A DNA stretch of 64,000 bases from Clostridium sp. CS001. Lineage in GTDB: Bacteria; Bacillota; Clostridia; Clostridiales; Clostridiaceae. The stretch is taken from contig NZ_JAIZZN010000014.1 of assembly GCF_020443565.1 (NCBI RefSeq), positions 1 through 64,000 on the forward strand. The letters are read 5' to 3'. The position numbers and the translations under genes were made by a program. Of the stretch, positions 24,443-33,210 are shown piece after piece. Numbering within the stretch: position 1 is the stretch's first letter; every line of letters begins with the position of its first letter. A model generated the notes under the pieces. It was not told the origin of the DNA. It ran no database searches and was given only the letters and a program-made list of their open reading frames with translations.

Positions 24443-25315
24443 TTATATTAAACCTAAAAGCTTTGCAAGCTCTACTGTGTTTTTAGCTCTATTTATAACC
24501 GGAGCATCTACCATCTTACCGTCTAATGAGAATACGCCCTTACCTTCTTGTTCTGCTTCTTCCATAGCTTCTAGAACTCTTTTTGCGTACTTTATTTCTT
24601 CGCCACTAGGAGCGTACACGCCGTGAATGGTATCAATTTGCCTTGGATTTATTGCAGCTTTCCCTGTAAGCCCTAAACTCTTGGCTTTTCTAGTATCTTT
24701 TTCTAAACCCTCAAAATCATTGGTATCTGTAAATGGGGTATCAATAGAATCCACCTTCATAGCTTTGCAGGCAATTGCTACTCTATTTCTTGCATAAAAT
24801 ACTTCTTCGCCTTCTTTTGTTCTTTTTATACCTAAATCAGAAGTTAAATCCTCTCCTCCAAGTAGCACTCCCACGATTCTATCGGAAGACTTTATTATAT
24901 TATAAACATTTTCAACTCCATAAGCTGTTTCAACTATTGGAAGTAGTTTTATACTTCCTTTTTCAAAACCTTCCTCTGCTTCTATGTTTGTAAGTATTTC
25001 ACCAATAGCCGCAAGTTCTTCCTCCGTAGCTTTTGGTATCATAAGTGCATCTGGTTTAACCCTTGCAATTACGTCAATATCCTGCCCTGCAAATTCGGTA
25101 GTAAATGGATTTACCCTAACTACTACTTCTACATTAATATAATCTATGTTCTTTATTGCTTCCCTTACTAAAATCCTAGCGCTATCTTTTTCTGTTAGAC
25201 TTACAGCATCCTCTAAATCTAATATAATTGAGTCTGCCCCTAAGATTCCTGCATTTTGAAGCATTCCTGGATTATTCCCAGGCATAAAAAGCATAGTTCT
25301 TCTCAACTTTTTCAT
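24443..25315 (-). CDS. citE: Citramalate lyase beta subunit (CitE family)
   Basis: A 290-residue TIM-barrel lyase. 'SIILDLEDAV', 'VVVRVNPF', 'LMIPKATEEE' and 'GVLLGGEDLTSDLG' are the expected substrate and Mg contacts. It cleaves citramalyl-carrier to acetyl-carrier and pyruvate. ATG 25315 follows AGAGGTG by 8 bases, an earlier in-frame GTG being inside the site. It lies 12 bp after citD. Confidence 0.9.
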   Translation of the reverse strand: MKKLRRTMLFMPGNNPGMLQNAGILGADSIILDLEDAVSLTEKDSARILVREAIKNIDYINVEVVVRVNPFTTEFAGQDIDVIARVKPDALMIPKATEEELAAIGEILTNIEAEEGFEKGSIKLLPIVETAYGVENVYNIIKSSDRIVGVLLGGEDLTSDLGIKRTKEGEEVFYARNRVAIACKAMKVDSIDTPFTDTNDFEGLEKDTRKAKSLGLTGKAAINPRQIDTIHGVYAPSGEEIKYAKRVLEAMEEAEQEGKGVFSLDGKMVDAPVINRAKNTVELAKLLGLI

Positions 25316-25327
25316 ACAATTCACCTC

Positions 25328-25591
25328 TTACTGAGCTCTTTTTGTAGCAGTTTCTATTCTAGCTTTTACTGTATAGTTTAATGCACCTTTATCTTGAGCA
25401 TTTACTATAACATTTTCCACTTGTAATTCCCTAAGTGTTTCTAGTATTACTCTTTCAATTTCCTCTCCAAATTGTTTCATAACAATACTTTGAAGATTTA
25501 TTTCAATACCACCCTTAGGATTTGGCATAAGCATTACATATATATCGTTAGATTCCATTGTTCCTGCTTTGGATGGTTTATTTATTTCCAT
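25328..25591 (-). CDS. citD: Citramalate lyase acyl carrier subunit
   Basis: An 87-residue carrier protein. Ser14 in 'KAGTMESNDIYVML' is the site for the phosphoribosyl-dephospho-CoA group, and 'NPKGGIEINLQSIV' follows as in other CitD proteins. It delivers the thioester-bound acyl group between the alpha and beta subunits. ATG follows GAGGTG. Confidence 0.93.
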   Translation of the reverse strand: MEINKPSKAGTMESNDIYVMLMPNPKGGIEINLQSIVMKQFGEEIERVILETLRELQVENVIVNAQDKGALNYTVKARIETATKRAQ

Positions 25592-25623
25592 GGTATCACC
25601 TCACACTATAACTTAATTCTAGT

Positions 25624-26181
25624 TTATTTTATACTTGCTAAATATGCATTTTGACCTTGCTCATATAGATTGTTGCCTTCACTATCTATTACAACAACTA
25701 TAGGCAGATCTTCTACTTCAAGTCTTCTTATAGCTTCAGAACCTAAATCTTCATAAGTTACTATTTCTGCTTTCTTTACACATTTTCCTATTAACGCTCC
25801 TGCTCCACCAATGGCTGCAAAGTATACCGCACCATTTTTAACCATGGAATCTACAACCTCTTTTGACCTAAGCCCTTTGCCTATCATTCCACTTAAACCT
25901 TTTTCTAAAAGTTTTGGTGCATAAGCATCCATTCTGTAGCTAGTAGTTGGTCCTGCAGATCCCAGTGCCATTCCAGGCTTTGCTGGAGTTGGCCCAACAT
26001 AATATATAACTGAATCTTTAACATCCATAGGAAGTTCTTCTCCATTATCAATTAAATCTACTAGTCTTTTATGAGCTGCATCTCTTGCAGTATATATAAC
26101 ACCAGATAATAGAACGCTGTCCCCTGCTTTTAAATCTTTAACTTTATCTTTTGTAAGTGGTGTACTTATTCTTTTCTCCAT
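25624..26181 (-). CDS. Mesaconate hydratase (class I fumarase-like) beta subunit
   Basis: A 185-residue class I hydro-lyase beta subunit. It has 'LSGVIYTARDAAHKRL', 'GPTPAKPGMALGSAG' and 'FAAIGGAGALIGKCV', which are hallmarks of the C-terminal part of fumarase FumA. In this cluster it should add water to mesaconate to give (S)-citramalate. ATG 26181 follows AAGGGGAGGG. The more distant in-frame ATG at 26232 would overlap the alpha gene by 32 bases and is rejected. Confidence 0.88.
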   Translation of the reverse strand: MEKRISTPLTKDKVKDLKAGDSVLLSGVIYTARDAAHKRLVDLIDNGEELPMDVKDSVIYYVGPTPAKPGMALGSAGPTTSYRMDAYAPKLLEKGLSGMIGKGLRSKEVVDSMVKNGAVYFAAIGGAGALIGKCVKKAEIVTYEDLGSEAIRRLEVEDLPIVVVIDSEGNNLYEQGQNAYLASIK

Positions 26182-26200
26182 AAATATTTCCCTCCCCTTA

Positions 26201-27043
26201 TTAAAGCACTGCAGTAGCATGTCTTGCAGCATGACAATTTATATTTACTGCCACTGGTAGACCTGCTATATGCGTTGGATAGGTTTCAATATTAACAGCT
26301 AAGGCTGTAGTTCTTCCACCAAACCCCTGTGGTCCTATACCTAGCTTATTTATTTCTTCTGTAAGCTCTTTTTCAAGCTCAGCATAGAAAGGATTTGAGT
26401 TTGCTTTATCAGTAGATCTAACCGCAGCCTTTTTAGCAATATTTGCTGCCTTATCAAAGGTTCCTCCTATGCCTACACCCACAACTATAGGTGGACATGG
26501 ATTAGGACCAGCTTCTTTTACTACTTTTAAAATAAACTCTTTAACTCCTTTAAGACCATCTGATGGTTTTAACATTTTAATTTGACTCATATTTTCTGAA
26601 CCAAATCCCTTTGGAGCTACAGTTATTTTTAATTTATCTCCTGAAACTATATCATAATATATAACTGCTGGAGTGTTATCTTTTGTATTTACTCTTTCTA
26701 TTGGGTCTTTAACTACCGACTTTCTTAAAAAGCCATCTTCGTATCCCGCTGCAACACCTTTATTAATAGCATCTTCAAGACTTCCACCTACTATATGAAC
26801 ATCTTGGCCAATCTCTATGAATACACATGTCATGCCTGTATCTTGGCACATTGGCATTTTTTCATTTGCTGCTATATCTGCATTTATTAAAATCTTATCT
26901 AGAACACCTTTGGCTATATCCCAGGTTTCCTTCTCCTTAGCCTTTAGTAATTGATTTCTTATATCATCAGAAAGATTGTAGTTAGCACTTATACATAAAT
27001 CCCTTATGGTTTTTGTTATTTCAGCTATATTTATTTCTCTCAT
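26201..27043 (-). CDS. Mesaconate hydratase (class I fumarase-like) alpha subunit
   Basis: A 280-residue iron-sulphur subunit. Cysteines expected to bind the 4Fe-4S cluster are in 'MCQDTGM' (about residue 62), 'NPCPPIVVG' and 'NINCHAARHA', and 'GFGGRTTALAVNIETYPTH' is also family-typical. It forms the active hydratase with the beta subunit. ATG follows GAAGGAGG. The 143-bp gap before it, after the ammonia-lyase gene, holds no clear terminator. Confidence 0.9.
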   Translation of the reverse strand: MREINIAEITKTIRDLCISANYNLSDDIRNQLLKAKEKETWDIAKGVLDKILINADIAANEKMPMCQDTGMTCVFIEIGQDVHIVGGSLEDAINKGVAAGYEDGFLRKSVVKDPIERVNTKDNTPAVIYYDIVSGDKLKITVAPKGFGSENMSQIKMLKPSDGLKGVKEFILKVVKEAGPNPCPPIVVGVGIGGTFDKAANIAKKAAVRSTDKANSNPFYAELEKELTEEINKLGIGPQGFGGRTTALAVNIETYPTHIAGLPVAVNINCHAARHATAVL

Positions 27044-27186
27044 TCATTTCCTCCTTCAATCATCATCTTCTGAGCAATTCATCACTTAATACATTGCACC
27101 GTCAACAATTCGAATATTTCAATATGGGAAAAGGCAGTTTACATAAACCGCCTACTTTAAATATTCATCCCAAATTTATTCCTAAC

Positions 27187-28428
27187 TTATTTTCTTCTGT
27201 TAACTAAAGCTACAACTCTATTCATTTCATTATTAACAATCATATATCCTTCATCTACACCCATACCTGGTTTTGCCAAGCATTGATCTGCTCCACAAGC
27301 AATTGCTATGTTTGTGCACACTTCTGCAGATCTGTTAGTTTCATTACATGTTCCACCAACATATGCTCCTACTTTTAATTTTTTACAATATAATACTGAT
27401 TCAATTATATTGTTAACTCCACCTAAATCTGGTGTTTTTATTTGAAGCATATGGCCTGCTTTATTGTCTGCAAACAATACTATATCCTCATATGTATTGC
27501 ACCATTCGTCTGCAACAAGTTCTACGTTAATGTTTCTATTATCAATTTCAGCTGTTAAATCTCTTAATGCTTCCATTTGTCTTTCTCTATGCTCAACGTC
27601 CATTGGTCCTTCAATTCTTAAATGGAATGGTTTTGCAGCCTCTCCTAAGGTTTCAATATAATCAGCCATAGCTTTTATATCATTGTTAAATGCAACTCCA
27701 ATTGTTCCATATACATCTATGTGGAATACTGGATTATAATCTTCACTAGTTCTTAATTTTAATACTCTAGCACTTAACCACTGAACATAAGCAAGTAATT
27801 TTTCACCTTTATTACCTAATTTATCAGCAACATGGTTTATTAAAGCGTGAGGCATTACGTCTGCACCTTTTATAATCATTTTATCTGCGTTATCATATCT
27901 ATCATCCCCAGATTGTGTGAAAATATCAATTCTTTTAATGTCTACTCCAGTGTTATATTCATCACGTACAATATCTGCCATAGTTACTTTTTTAGCTTTA
28001 GCTACACCATCAAGAATAGCTTGAGTTACTCCATATCTTATTGCTGTATGAAGCCTTTTACCATTAACTAACATGTGGTCAAACTCTTCTGCAAGTGTTT
28101 TAAAGCTTTCTAATTCTCTACCTATTAATTTTGGTGCTATTTCTTTTTCTATAACTGGTATAAAATCTTCTGCAAGGAATAATGGATCTCTTCCGCCTGC
28201 TCCAGAATATTGTACTGCTGCACAATCTCCATGTGCTACTTGACCATCCTCAAGTATAAGCATTACTGATATTGACTCCCCTGCTTGTCTAATAGATGTA
28301 AATCCTTCTGTTACTGCTTCACCTACATATGTAAATCCATCATGCGCTGCACCCTTTTTTATAGCTCTTTGATCGTCAAAATAAAATCCTGTTCTTCCTG
28401 TTGAACATACCACATCAATAATTTTCAT
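27187..28428 (-). CDS. mal: 3-Methylaspartate ammonia-lyase
   Basis: A 413-residue enolase-superfamily enzyme, the same length as the C. tetanomorphum enzyme and alike throughout. His194 (in MPHALINH), the Mg ligands in 'FHIDVYG', 'RIEGPMD' and 'VADEWCNT', and the catalytic Lys at about 331 in 'QIKTPDLGG' are all present. It removes ammonia from (2S,3S)-3-methylaspartate to give mesaconate. ATG 28428 follows AGGAGGG. The upstream region is a 45-bp tandem repeat that includes this ribosome site. Confidence 0.95.
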   Translation of the reverse strand: MKIIDVVCSTGRTGFYFDDQRAIKKGAAHDGFTYVGEAVTEGFTSIRQAGESISVMLILEDGQVAHGDCAAVQYSGAGGRDPLFLAEDFIPVIEKEIAPKLIGRELESFKTLAEEFDHMLVNGKRLHTAIRYGVTQAILDGVAKAKKVTMADIVRDEYNTGVDIKRIDIFTQSGDDRYDNADKMIIKGADVMPHALINHVADKLGNKGEKLLAYVQWLSARVLKLRTSEDYNPVFHIDVYGTIGVAFNNDIKAMADYIETLGEAAKPFHLRIEGPMDVEHRERQMEALRDLTAEIDNRNINVELVADEWCNTYEDIVLFADNKAGHMLQIKTPDLGGVNNIIESVLYCKKLKVGAYVGGTCNETNRSAEVCTNIAIACGADQCLAKPGMGVDEGYMIVNNEMNRVVALVNRRK

Positions 28429-28434
28429 ATTATC

Positions 28435-28527
28435 CCTCCTGTATTCCTTATAAGTACTTAACAATTATCAATTGTTAAGCCTCCTGTATTCCTTATAAGT
28501 ACTTAACAATTATCAATTGTTAAGCCT
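28435..28527. repeat. 45-bp tandem repeat with hairpin and duplicated ribosome site
   Basis: Two identical 45-bp units (28435-28479 and 28480-28524) lie between glmE and mal. Each contains CTTAACAATT-ATC-AATTGTTAAG, a 10-bp perfect stem with a 3-base loop, and ends on the minus strand in CAGGAGG. The unit next to mal supplies its ribosome site; the other copy has an identical but startless site. Confidence 0.9.
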
Positions 28528-28562
28528 ATCCTTCTATAATTTTTAATATAATTATTAATTAT

Positions 28563-30020
28563 TTATTTCTTTTCTGGTCTTCCTATAAGAACACCTTTTC
28601 CTACTGCAAATATATCATCTATTGTCATTTGGAAGCTTACTTCTCTATTTTCGAATTTCGCTCTATCTTCGAGTTTTTTCATATTAAAATTCTTTAATTC
28701 TTGCGTAAATGGTATGTTACCAAACTTTAGATATCTTATTGCTCCATTATTATCTCTTGCAGGCATCATTTTACCAGCATTATATTTACTTGGTGCAAAT
28801 GGAACATCAATAATTCCCATTTCAAAGCCTTTAACTGATCCTGTAGCTAGATCTCCTTTTCCTATTTCATATATCATGTCTATCATACACTTTGTCTCAG
28901 CTTTTATTACTTCCATCTCTGTTTTAAGCTCTTGAGACATAGGCATTCTTTGACCTCTTAATAAGTTTAAAGTCATCTTTGTAGCTTTTATTCCTTGAGC
29001 ATTCGCTTCTTTTGTAGGAATTCCTATAGCTTCATGAGTAGTTTTAACTATAACTTTTGTTGCTCCTGCTAGTGCAGCTGTTGCAGCTCCTGTAGATATA
29101 ACTCCAAAAGCTTTTGCTTCATCTGCCGGGAAGCCTCCCATCCATTGATGTAAAACCGTTGTTATATATATATCTTTATAACCATTAGCTTTTAAGTATT
29201 CGTCACACTGCTCTTCTAATGCTCTTATAGCTGCTACGTCTTGTATTAAATTTCCGCACTGACCATATCCAACTGTAATGTTTTTAACTCCTTGCTCTGC
29301 AGCAAGTAAAGCTTCGATTATTGCAATGGCATTTGATGTACTTGGTGGAACTAAAGTTCCTGTTAGTGGTCCAAAAGGTTCTCTATTAATAGATATTCCT
29401 TGTTCTTCATAAAAACCAACAAGTCTATCACAATATTGCCAGTCCAAAATTGTTTTTGCTAAGGTTACATTTTTAGCATATGGGATATTATAAGAAATAC
29501 CGCCGCCTTCATTTGAAGTCCAACCTGAAGCATGAGTTATTTCAGCTAATAATCTTCCATCTGGAGTACCATGTCTTGATTCTAATGGAACATTTATTGC
29601 TTCAAAAACTTGTCTACAGCCTTTAACTCCATGGTTAACTCCTGGAAATCCGTTTAGTAGAGATCTTCCTGCCTTTATACTTTCCTTTATTCCTACTTCG
29701 CATTCATCATATCTATTTTGTCTTGTGTAACTATCTATTGTTGATGGTAGCAAATCTGCTCCACCTTCCTGTTCTAAAAAGTTTAATAATTCGATATGCT
29801 TGTCAATTAACGCAACCCCAGCTCTTGGTTGTGCAAGTGTTATACCTTCTTCTTTAGCTTTAACTAATTTTTTCGCAAAGTTTTTATGGTCAGGAATTTT
29901 TTTATTGTATTCTATGGCTTCTTCTAAATCTACCTCGCTACCTGTTGACCATTGGTTTAATACTTCTTTTCTAACCTCAAAGAACTCATCATTAGTCCAT
30001 TTTTTATTTCTTAATTCCAT
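28563..30020 (-). CDS. glmE: Glutamate mutase epsilon subunit
   Basis: A 485-residue TIM-barrel subunit. '[20 protein letters not shown]' and '[14 protein letters not shown]' (about residues 130-170) carry the arginines that hold glutamate, and '[11 protein letters not shown]' is near 310. With GlmS it forms the adenosylcobalamin enzyme that rearranges (S)-glutamate to (2S,3S)-3-methylaspartate. ATG follows AGGAGG by 9 bases. Confidence 0.95.
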   Translation of the reverse strand: MELRNKKWTNDEFFEVRKEVLNQWSTGSEVDLEEAIEYNKKIPDHKNFAKKLVKAKEEGITLAQPRAGVALIDKHIELLNFLEQEGGADLLPSTIDSYTRQNRYDECEVGIKESIKAGRSLLNGFPGVNHGVKGCRQVFEAINVPLESRHGTPDGRLLAEITHASGWTSNEGGGISYNIPYAKNVTLAKTILDWQYCDRLVGFYEEQGISINREPFGPLTGTLVPPSTSNAIAIIEALLAAEQGVKNITVGYGQCGNLIQDVAAIRALEEQCDEYLKANGYKDIYITTVLHQWMGGFPADEAKAFGVISTGAATAALAGATKVIVKTTHEAIGIPTKEANAQGIKATKMTLNLLRGQRMPMSQELKTEMEVIKAETKCMIDMIYEIGKGDLATGSVKGFEMGIIDVPFAPSKYNAGKMMPARDNNGAIRYLKFGNIPFTQELKNFNMKKLEDRAKFENREVSFQMTIDDIFAVGKGVLIGRPEKK

Positions 30021-30038
30021 TAAAATTGCCTCCTAATA

Positions 30039-31433
30039 TTATACTTTCACTAAATACTTTTTCATAATTCTAACAGCTTTATCCGGATAATCTTTAGCAA
30101 GTAATCCCATGGCCGATAAAATATAAGTTTTATCAATCAAATACATTGGATTTCGTGGCTTTAAATACATTGGATTTTCAGCATCAAATGCTCCTGCTTT
30201 TAAAATATCTTGTGGATTATGGCTATGCACTAGCACCCCACCTGTTCCTATCATATACTTCACTTCCATAAGATCTTTTCCTATTTGAGTATACATAGCT
30301 CCCATTGGTGTGTATGCACTTTCAATTGTCCCTACATGCCTTTCCATTGATAACTCTGTAGCTACTTTTGCCATAGCCTCATCAAAATGTATTTCTTCCT
30401 CTGTAGTTGGAACCATTTTTACATTCTCTATTCTATACTTACAATTTGCATCAATATCAATTTTTCTTTCTGTATCACCTAAATATTTTCTCATTTTCCT
30501 GCTACCAGCTGCTTCTCTTAGTGAAACCGCTGAGTATCTCATACCAAGGTCCCCTTCAACGGTTCTTTTAGCAAAAGGTTCTTCAAGTCCACGTACATTA
30601 ACTCCTACTTTAGTAGGTTCACCATCTGCCATAGAATGTACATCTGTTGTAGCTCCACCAATATCAACGATTATTAAATCTCCTAGGCCTTTTTCTTCAT
30701 CACTTCCTAGGCTCAATATCCTTGCAGCTTTTAGTACAGCAGCTGGAGTTGGCATTAAAATACCTTTTACATAATCCTCTGCATTCCTTAGTCCCTTAGC
30801 ATCTATTATCTTTTCCATAAATACTTTTCTAATTTCTTCTCTGGCTGGCTCTACATTTAGTACATTTAAACTTGGCATTACATTTTCAGTAATGCTAAAA
30901 TACATTTTAGCTTCATTGAATATTTCTCTTACTTCATCGCTTGCTACTTTATTCCCAGCTACGACTATTGGTAATTTAACTTTATTATCAGCAAGCATTT
31001 TTGCATTGTGTATTATACATTCCTTATTGCCACCATTGGTTCCACCTGCAAGCAATATAATATCTAGGTCTGAACTTTTAATTTCTTCAATTTCATCCAA
31101 AGTCAATTCATAGCTATACACTTTTAATACTCTAGCCCCTGCTCCAAGTGCCGCTCTTTTAGCAGCCTCTGCTGTTAAATCTGGAACTAGACCAATTGCT
31201 ATCATTTTAAGGCCTCCTGCGGCTGAGGAGCATGCTAACTTATTAATAAAGTTAACTTCTTTATCTTTAAGTATTTCTTCTATTTTAGAATAGGCTTTTT
31301 CAAATCCTATCATTATGTCATCTTGAATTGTAGTTATGTCTTTAGCTGTAGCAATTATTTCTTCTTTTTCTAAATCTACAGCAGTTAGTTTTGTGTATGT
31401 ACTTCCAAAATCAATAAGTAAATATGCATCCAC
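30039..31433 (-). CDS. glmL: Glutamate mutase reactivation protein
   Basis: A 464-residue MutL/GlmL protein with an actin-like ATPase fold. 'LIDFGSTYTKLTAV' (phosphate 1), 'IILLAGGTNGGN' and 'LIIVDIGGATTDVHS' (phosphate 2) are present. It is thought to exchange damaged cobalamin in the mutase. The start is GTG with GAGGTG 8 bases upstream. It lies between glmS and glmE as in other glutamate fermenters. Confidence 0.92.
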   Translation of the reverse strand: MDAYLLIDFGSTYTKLTAVDLEKEEIIATAKDITTIQDDIMIGFEKAYSKIEEILKDKEVNFINKLACSSAAGGLKMIAIGLVPDLTAEAAKRAALGAGARVLKVYSYELTLDEIEEIKSSDLDIILLAGGTNGGNKECIIHNAKMLADNKVKLPIVVAGNKVASDEVREIFNEAKMYFSITENVMPSLNVLNVEPAREEIRKVFMEKIIDAKGLRNAEDYVKGILMPTPAAVLKAARILSLGSDEEKGLGDLIIVDIGGATTDVHSMADGEPTKVGVNVRGLEEPFAKRTVEGDLGMRYSAVSLREAAGSRKMRKYLGDTERKIDIDANCKYRIENVKMVPTTEEEIHFDEAMAKVATELSMERHVGTIESAYTPMGAMYTQIGKDLMEVKYMIGTGGVLVHSHNPQDILKAGAFDAENPMYLKPRNPMYLIDKTYILSAMGLLAKDYPDKAVRIMKKYLVKV

Positions 31434-31453
31434 TTACAACACCTCAATTAATT

Positions 31454-31867
31454 TTATGATATACCTAATCCTTCTCTTAAATCATTTATTGTTGTTTCTA
31501 ATGATGTTCCTGGTGGATATATTCTATCAAATCCCATTGCTTTAAATTTATTGTATACTTCTTCCCAATTTTGTTTTCCAACAACTATGTTTCCACCTAC
31601 AAGAAGGAATATTCCATCTAAGCCTGCTTCATTACATTTGTCTCGCATACCTCTGCAGTCAATTTCTCCGTGACCATACAATGAAGATACTATTATAGCA
31701 TCAGCATTAGTTTCCACGGCTGCATTTATGAAATCCTCTTGTGGTGATAGCACGCCTATGTTTATAACATTAAAACCAGCTTCCGTTAAAGCATAATCTA
31801 AAATCTTATTTCCAACAGCATGACAATCTGATCCTATTACTCCTAGAATTAAAGTCTTTTTTTCCAT
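31454..31867 (-). CDS. glmS: Glutamate mutase sigma subunit (cobalamin-binding)
   Basis: A 137-residue B12-binding subunit. The DxHxxG motif is '[12 protein letters not shown]' at about residues 12-23, followed by '[12 protein letters not shown]' and '[12 protein letters not shown]'. It holds adenosylcobalamin in base-off, His-on form. It is not glucosamine-6-phosphate synthase, which shares the symbol. It is 42 bp after the GntR-type gene, with AGGAGG before the ATG. Confidence 0.95.
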   Translation of the reverse strand: MEKKTLILGVIGSDCHAVGNKILDYALTEAGFNVINIGVLSPQEDFINAAVETNADAIIVSSLYGHGEIDCRGMRDKCNEAGLDGIFLLVGGNIVVGKQNWEEVYNKFKAMGFDRIYPPGTSLETTINDLREGLGIS

Positions 31868-31909
31868 TTTTAAAAAGCCTCCTAATAGTTTGTTGTTTTT
31901 TTTAATATA

Positions 31910-32893
31910 TTATTTATTGAACTTTATTTCAATAATCTTTGACCTAAGCGCTTTTACCGAGCCATCATCAAGACTATATAAAAATTGAATTATTTCCTTA
32001 TTATCAGAATTTAAATTTTTAATATCTTTATACCTACCTGGAGATACTATCATAACATCTGATCTTTCAATTATATCTTTAATCTCATTCTCATCAGTAG
32101 TATTCGAGTATGTTATATCAACTTCAGATAACCCTGCCCTTTCCAATGCTCCCTTTATCTTAAACATAAATTCTTCAGAGATACACATGAATCCGAATTT
32201 TGTATTTGCACCATATCTAGCAATTTTAACTATTGGTTCTAAGTTTGGAGTTATTGCAACTCCTAAAATCTCCTTATTAAGTCCCTCAGTTAACCTTGTA
32301 ACTTTATTAATGTGATTGAATGTAGTTATTATAAATTCTGCACTTTCAATCTTGTCTTTAGTGTTCTTATCCATCTTTTCTAACTCACTGACCGTTACAT
32401 ACATTACGTTCATATTGCTATTCTTACTAAGCTGACCACTAAACATTATGGCTTGTTCTATGTTGCACTCTACATATACCGCAACAATCTTGTCCATTAT
32501 TTGCTTCTTTTCATTTACCCTTTGTTTAACTATATCTAAAAACTCTTCTGGGTTCATTCCGATTTCTAATGCTTCCTCTAACCCCCAGTCCACAAACCTC
32601 ATTATCTTTTTCTTGATATCATGGTTCTCCCAAGATACAGCTTCTTCAACTACAAAAGTGCCCTTTCCTTGATAGGATTTTAAAGCACCTTCTTGCTCTA
32701 GATCATTATATGCAGTACTTATAGTATTTCTGCTTACCTTTAAACCTTGAGACAATTCTCTTTCTGTAGGCATTTTCGTTCCAACCTTGAGAGTTCCCTT
32801 TTTTATTTCATCCATAATCTGTTTTTTTACTTGTATATAAAGTGGTACTCCACTCTTTTTATTTATCTCGATGTTAATAAAAATCCCTCCCAA
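31910..32893 (-). CDS. GntR-family transcriptional regulator of the glutamate cluster
   Basis: An open frame of 327 codons. A GntR winged helix (about residues 12-80, 'PTERELSQGLKVSRNTIST') is followed by a C-terminal domain of about 245 residues that is not a standard aminotransferase or UTRA domain. It heads the cluster and should sense a pathway metabolite (inference). The start is unclear: TTG at 32893 overlaps the GGGAGGG ribosome site, and the only in-frame codons at a normal distance are ATT (32878) and ATC (32872). Confidence 0.8.
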   Translation of the reverse strand: MGGIFINIEINKKSGVPLYIQVKKQIMDEIKKGTLKVGTKMPTERELSQGLKVSRNTISTAYNDLEQEGALKSYQGKGTFVVEEAVSWENHDIKKKIMRFVDWGLEEALEIGMNPEEFLDIVKQRVNEKKQIMDKIVAVYVECNIEQAIMFSGQLSKNSNMNVMYVTVSELEKMDKNTKDKIESAEFIITTFNHINKVTRLTEGLNKEILGVAITPNLEPIVKIARYGANTKFGFMCISEEFMFKIKGALERAGLSEVDITYSNTTDENEIKDIIERSDVMIVSPGRYKDIKNLNSDNKEIIQFLYSLDDGSVKALRSKIIEIKFNK

Positions 32894-32908
32894 AGCATAT
32901 TGGATTAA

Positions 32909-32920
32909 TGGACTAGTCCA
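32909..32920. promoter_or_regulatory. Palindromic operator 1 (perfect)
   Basis: TGGACTAGTCCA is a perfect 12-bp palindrome just downstream of the predicted transcription start of the GntR-type gene, at about +5 to +16. It matches the size of GntR-family operators. Confidence 0.6.
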
Positions 32921-32931
32921 CTACCTTCTAT

Positions 32932-32960
32932 AGGATACCATGTGGACCAATCCATTACAA
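32932..32960 (-). promoter_or_regulatory. Promoter of the glutamate-fermentation cluster
   Basis: TTGTAA (32955-32960) and TATCCT (32932-32937) on the minus strand, separated by 17 bases that are almost filled by operator 2. The -10 is weak, which fits a controlled promoter. Confidence 0.5.
32943..32954. promoter_or_regulatory. Palindromic operator 2 (between -35 and -10)
   Basis: TGGACCAATCCA differs from operator 1 only in the centre and keeps both TGGA/TCCA arms. It lies in the spacer of the predicted promoter. The centres of the two operators are 34 bp apart. Confidence 0.6.
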
Positions 32961-33210
32961 TCATCGGTTTATAATCGTTTATTGTTATTTTTAGTTGTTT
33001 ACTGAAATTACACTTGTTATTCTAGCTTATTCTTAGTTTTTTTGCTATTTGCTCTTGATTTCAATTTCTAGAAGCCTTGTTATGTCATCCCTAATATATG
33101 CTCATTTACAATTGGCTTTACTTAAAAAGTCCATTCAAATAATAAGGAGGCATATTCCTAGAATATTACGCCTCCCTCCCCATTATCAAAACCTATTTTA
33201 TTATAATTTT
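32961..33210. other. Intergenic region before cwlD terminator
   Basis: About 250 bases between the cluster promoter and the cwlD stop codon. Apart from the cwlD hairpin (33146-33175) I see no gene or repeat. Confidence 0.5.
33146..33175 (-). terminator. Probable terminator of cwlD
   Basis: GGAGGC-ATATTC pairs with GAATAT-GCCTCC (three-base bulge). On the minus strand it is followed by TTATTATTTG, a poor T run. Confidence 0.5.

Noticed and set aside
20304-25591. Citrate fermentation cluster
   Set aside because: The genes belong to the citrate lyase family, but no citrate transporter or oxaloacetate decarboxylase is present and the upstream enzymes make citramalate.
28435-28527. CRISPR-like repeat
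   Set aside because: Only two directly adjacent 45-bp copies without spacers and no cas gene; it is a tandem duplication.
31454-31867. glmS as glucosamine-6-phosphate synthase
   Set aside because: The 137-residue protein has a B12-binding DxHxxG motif; only the gene symbol is shared.
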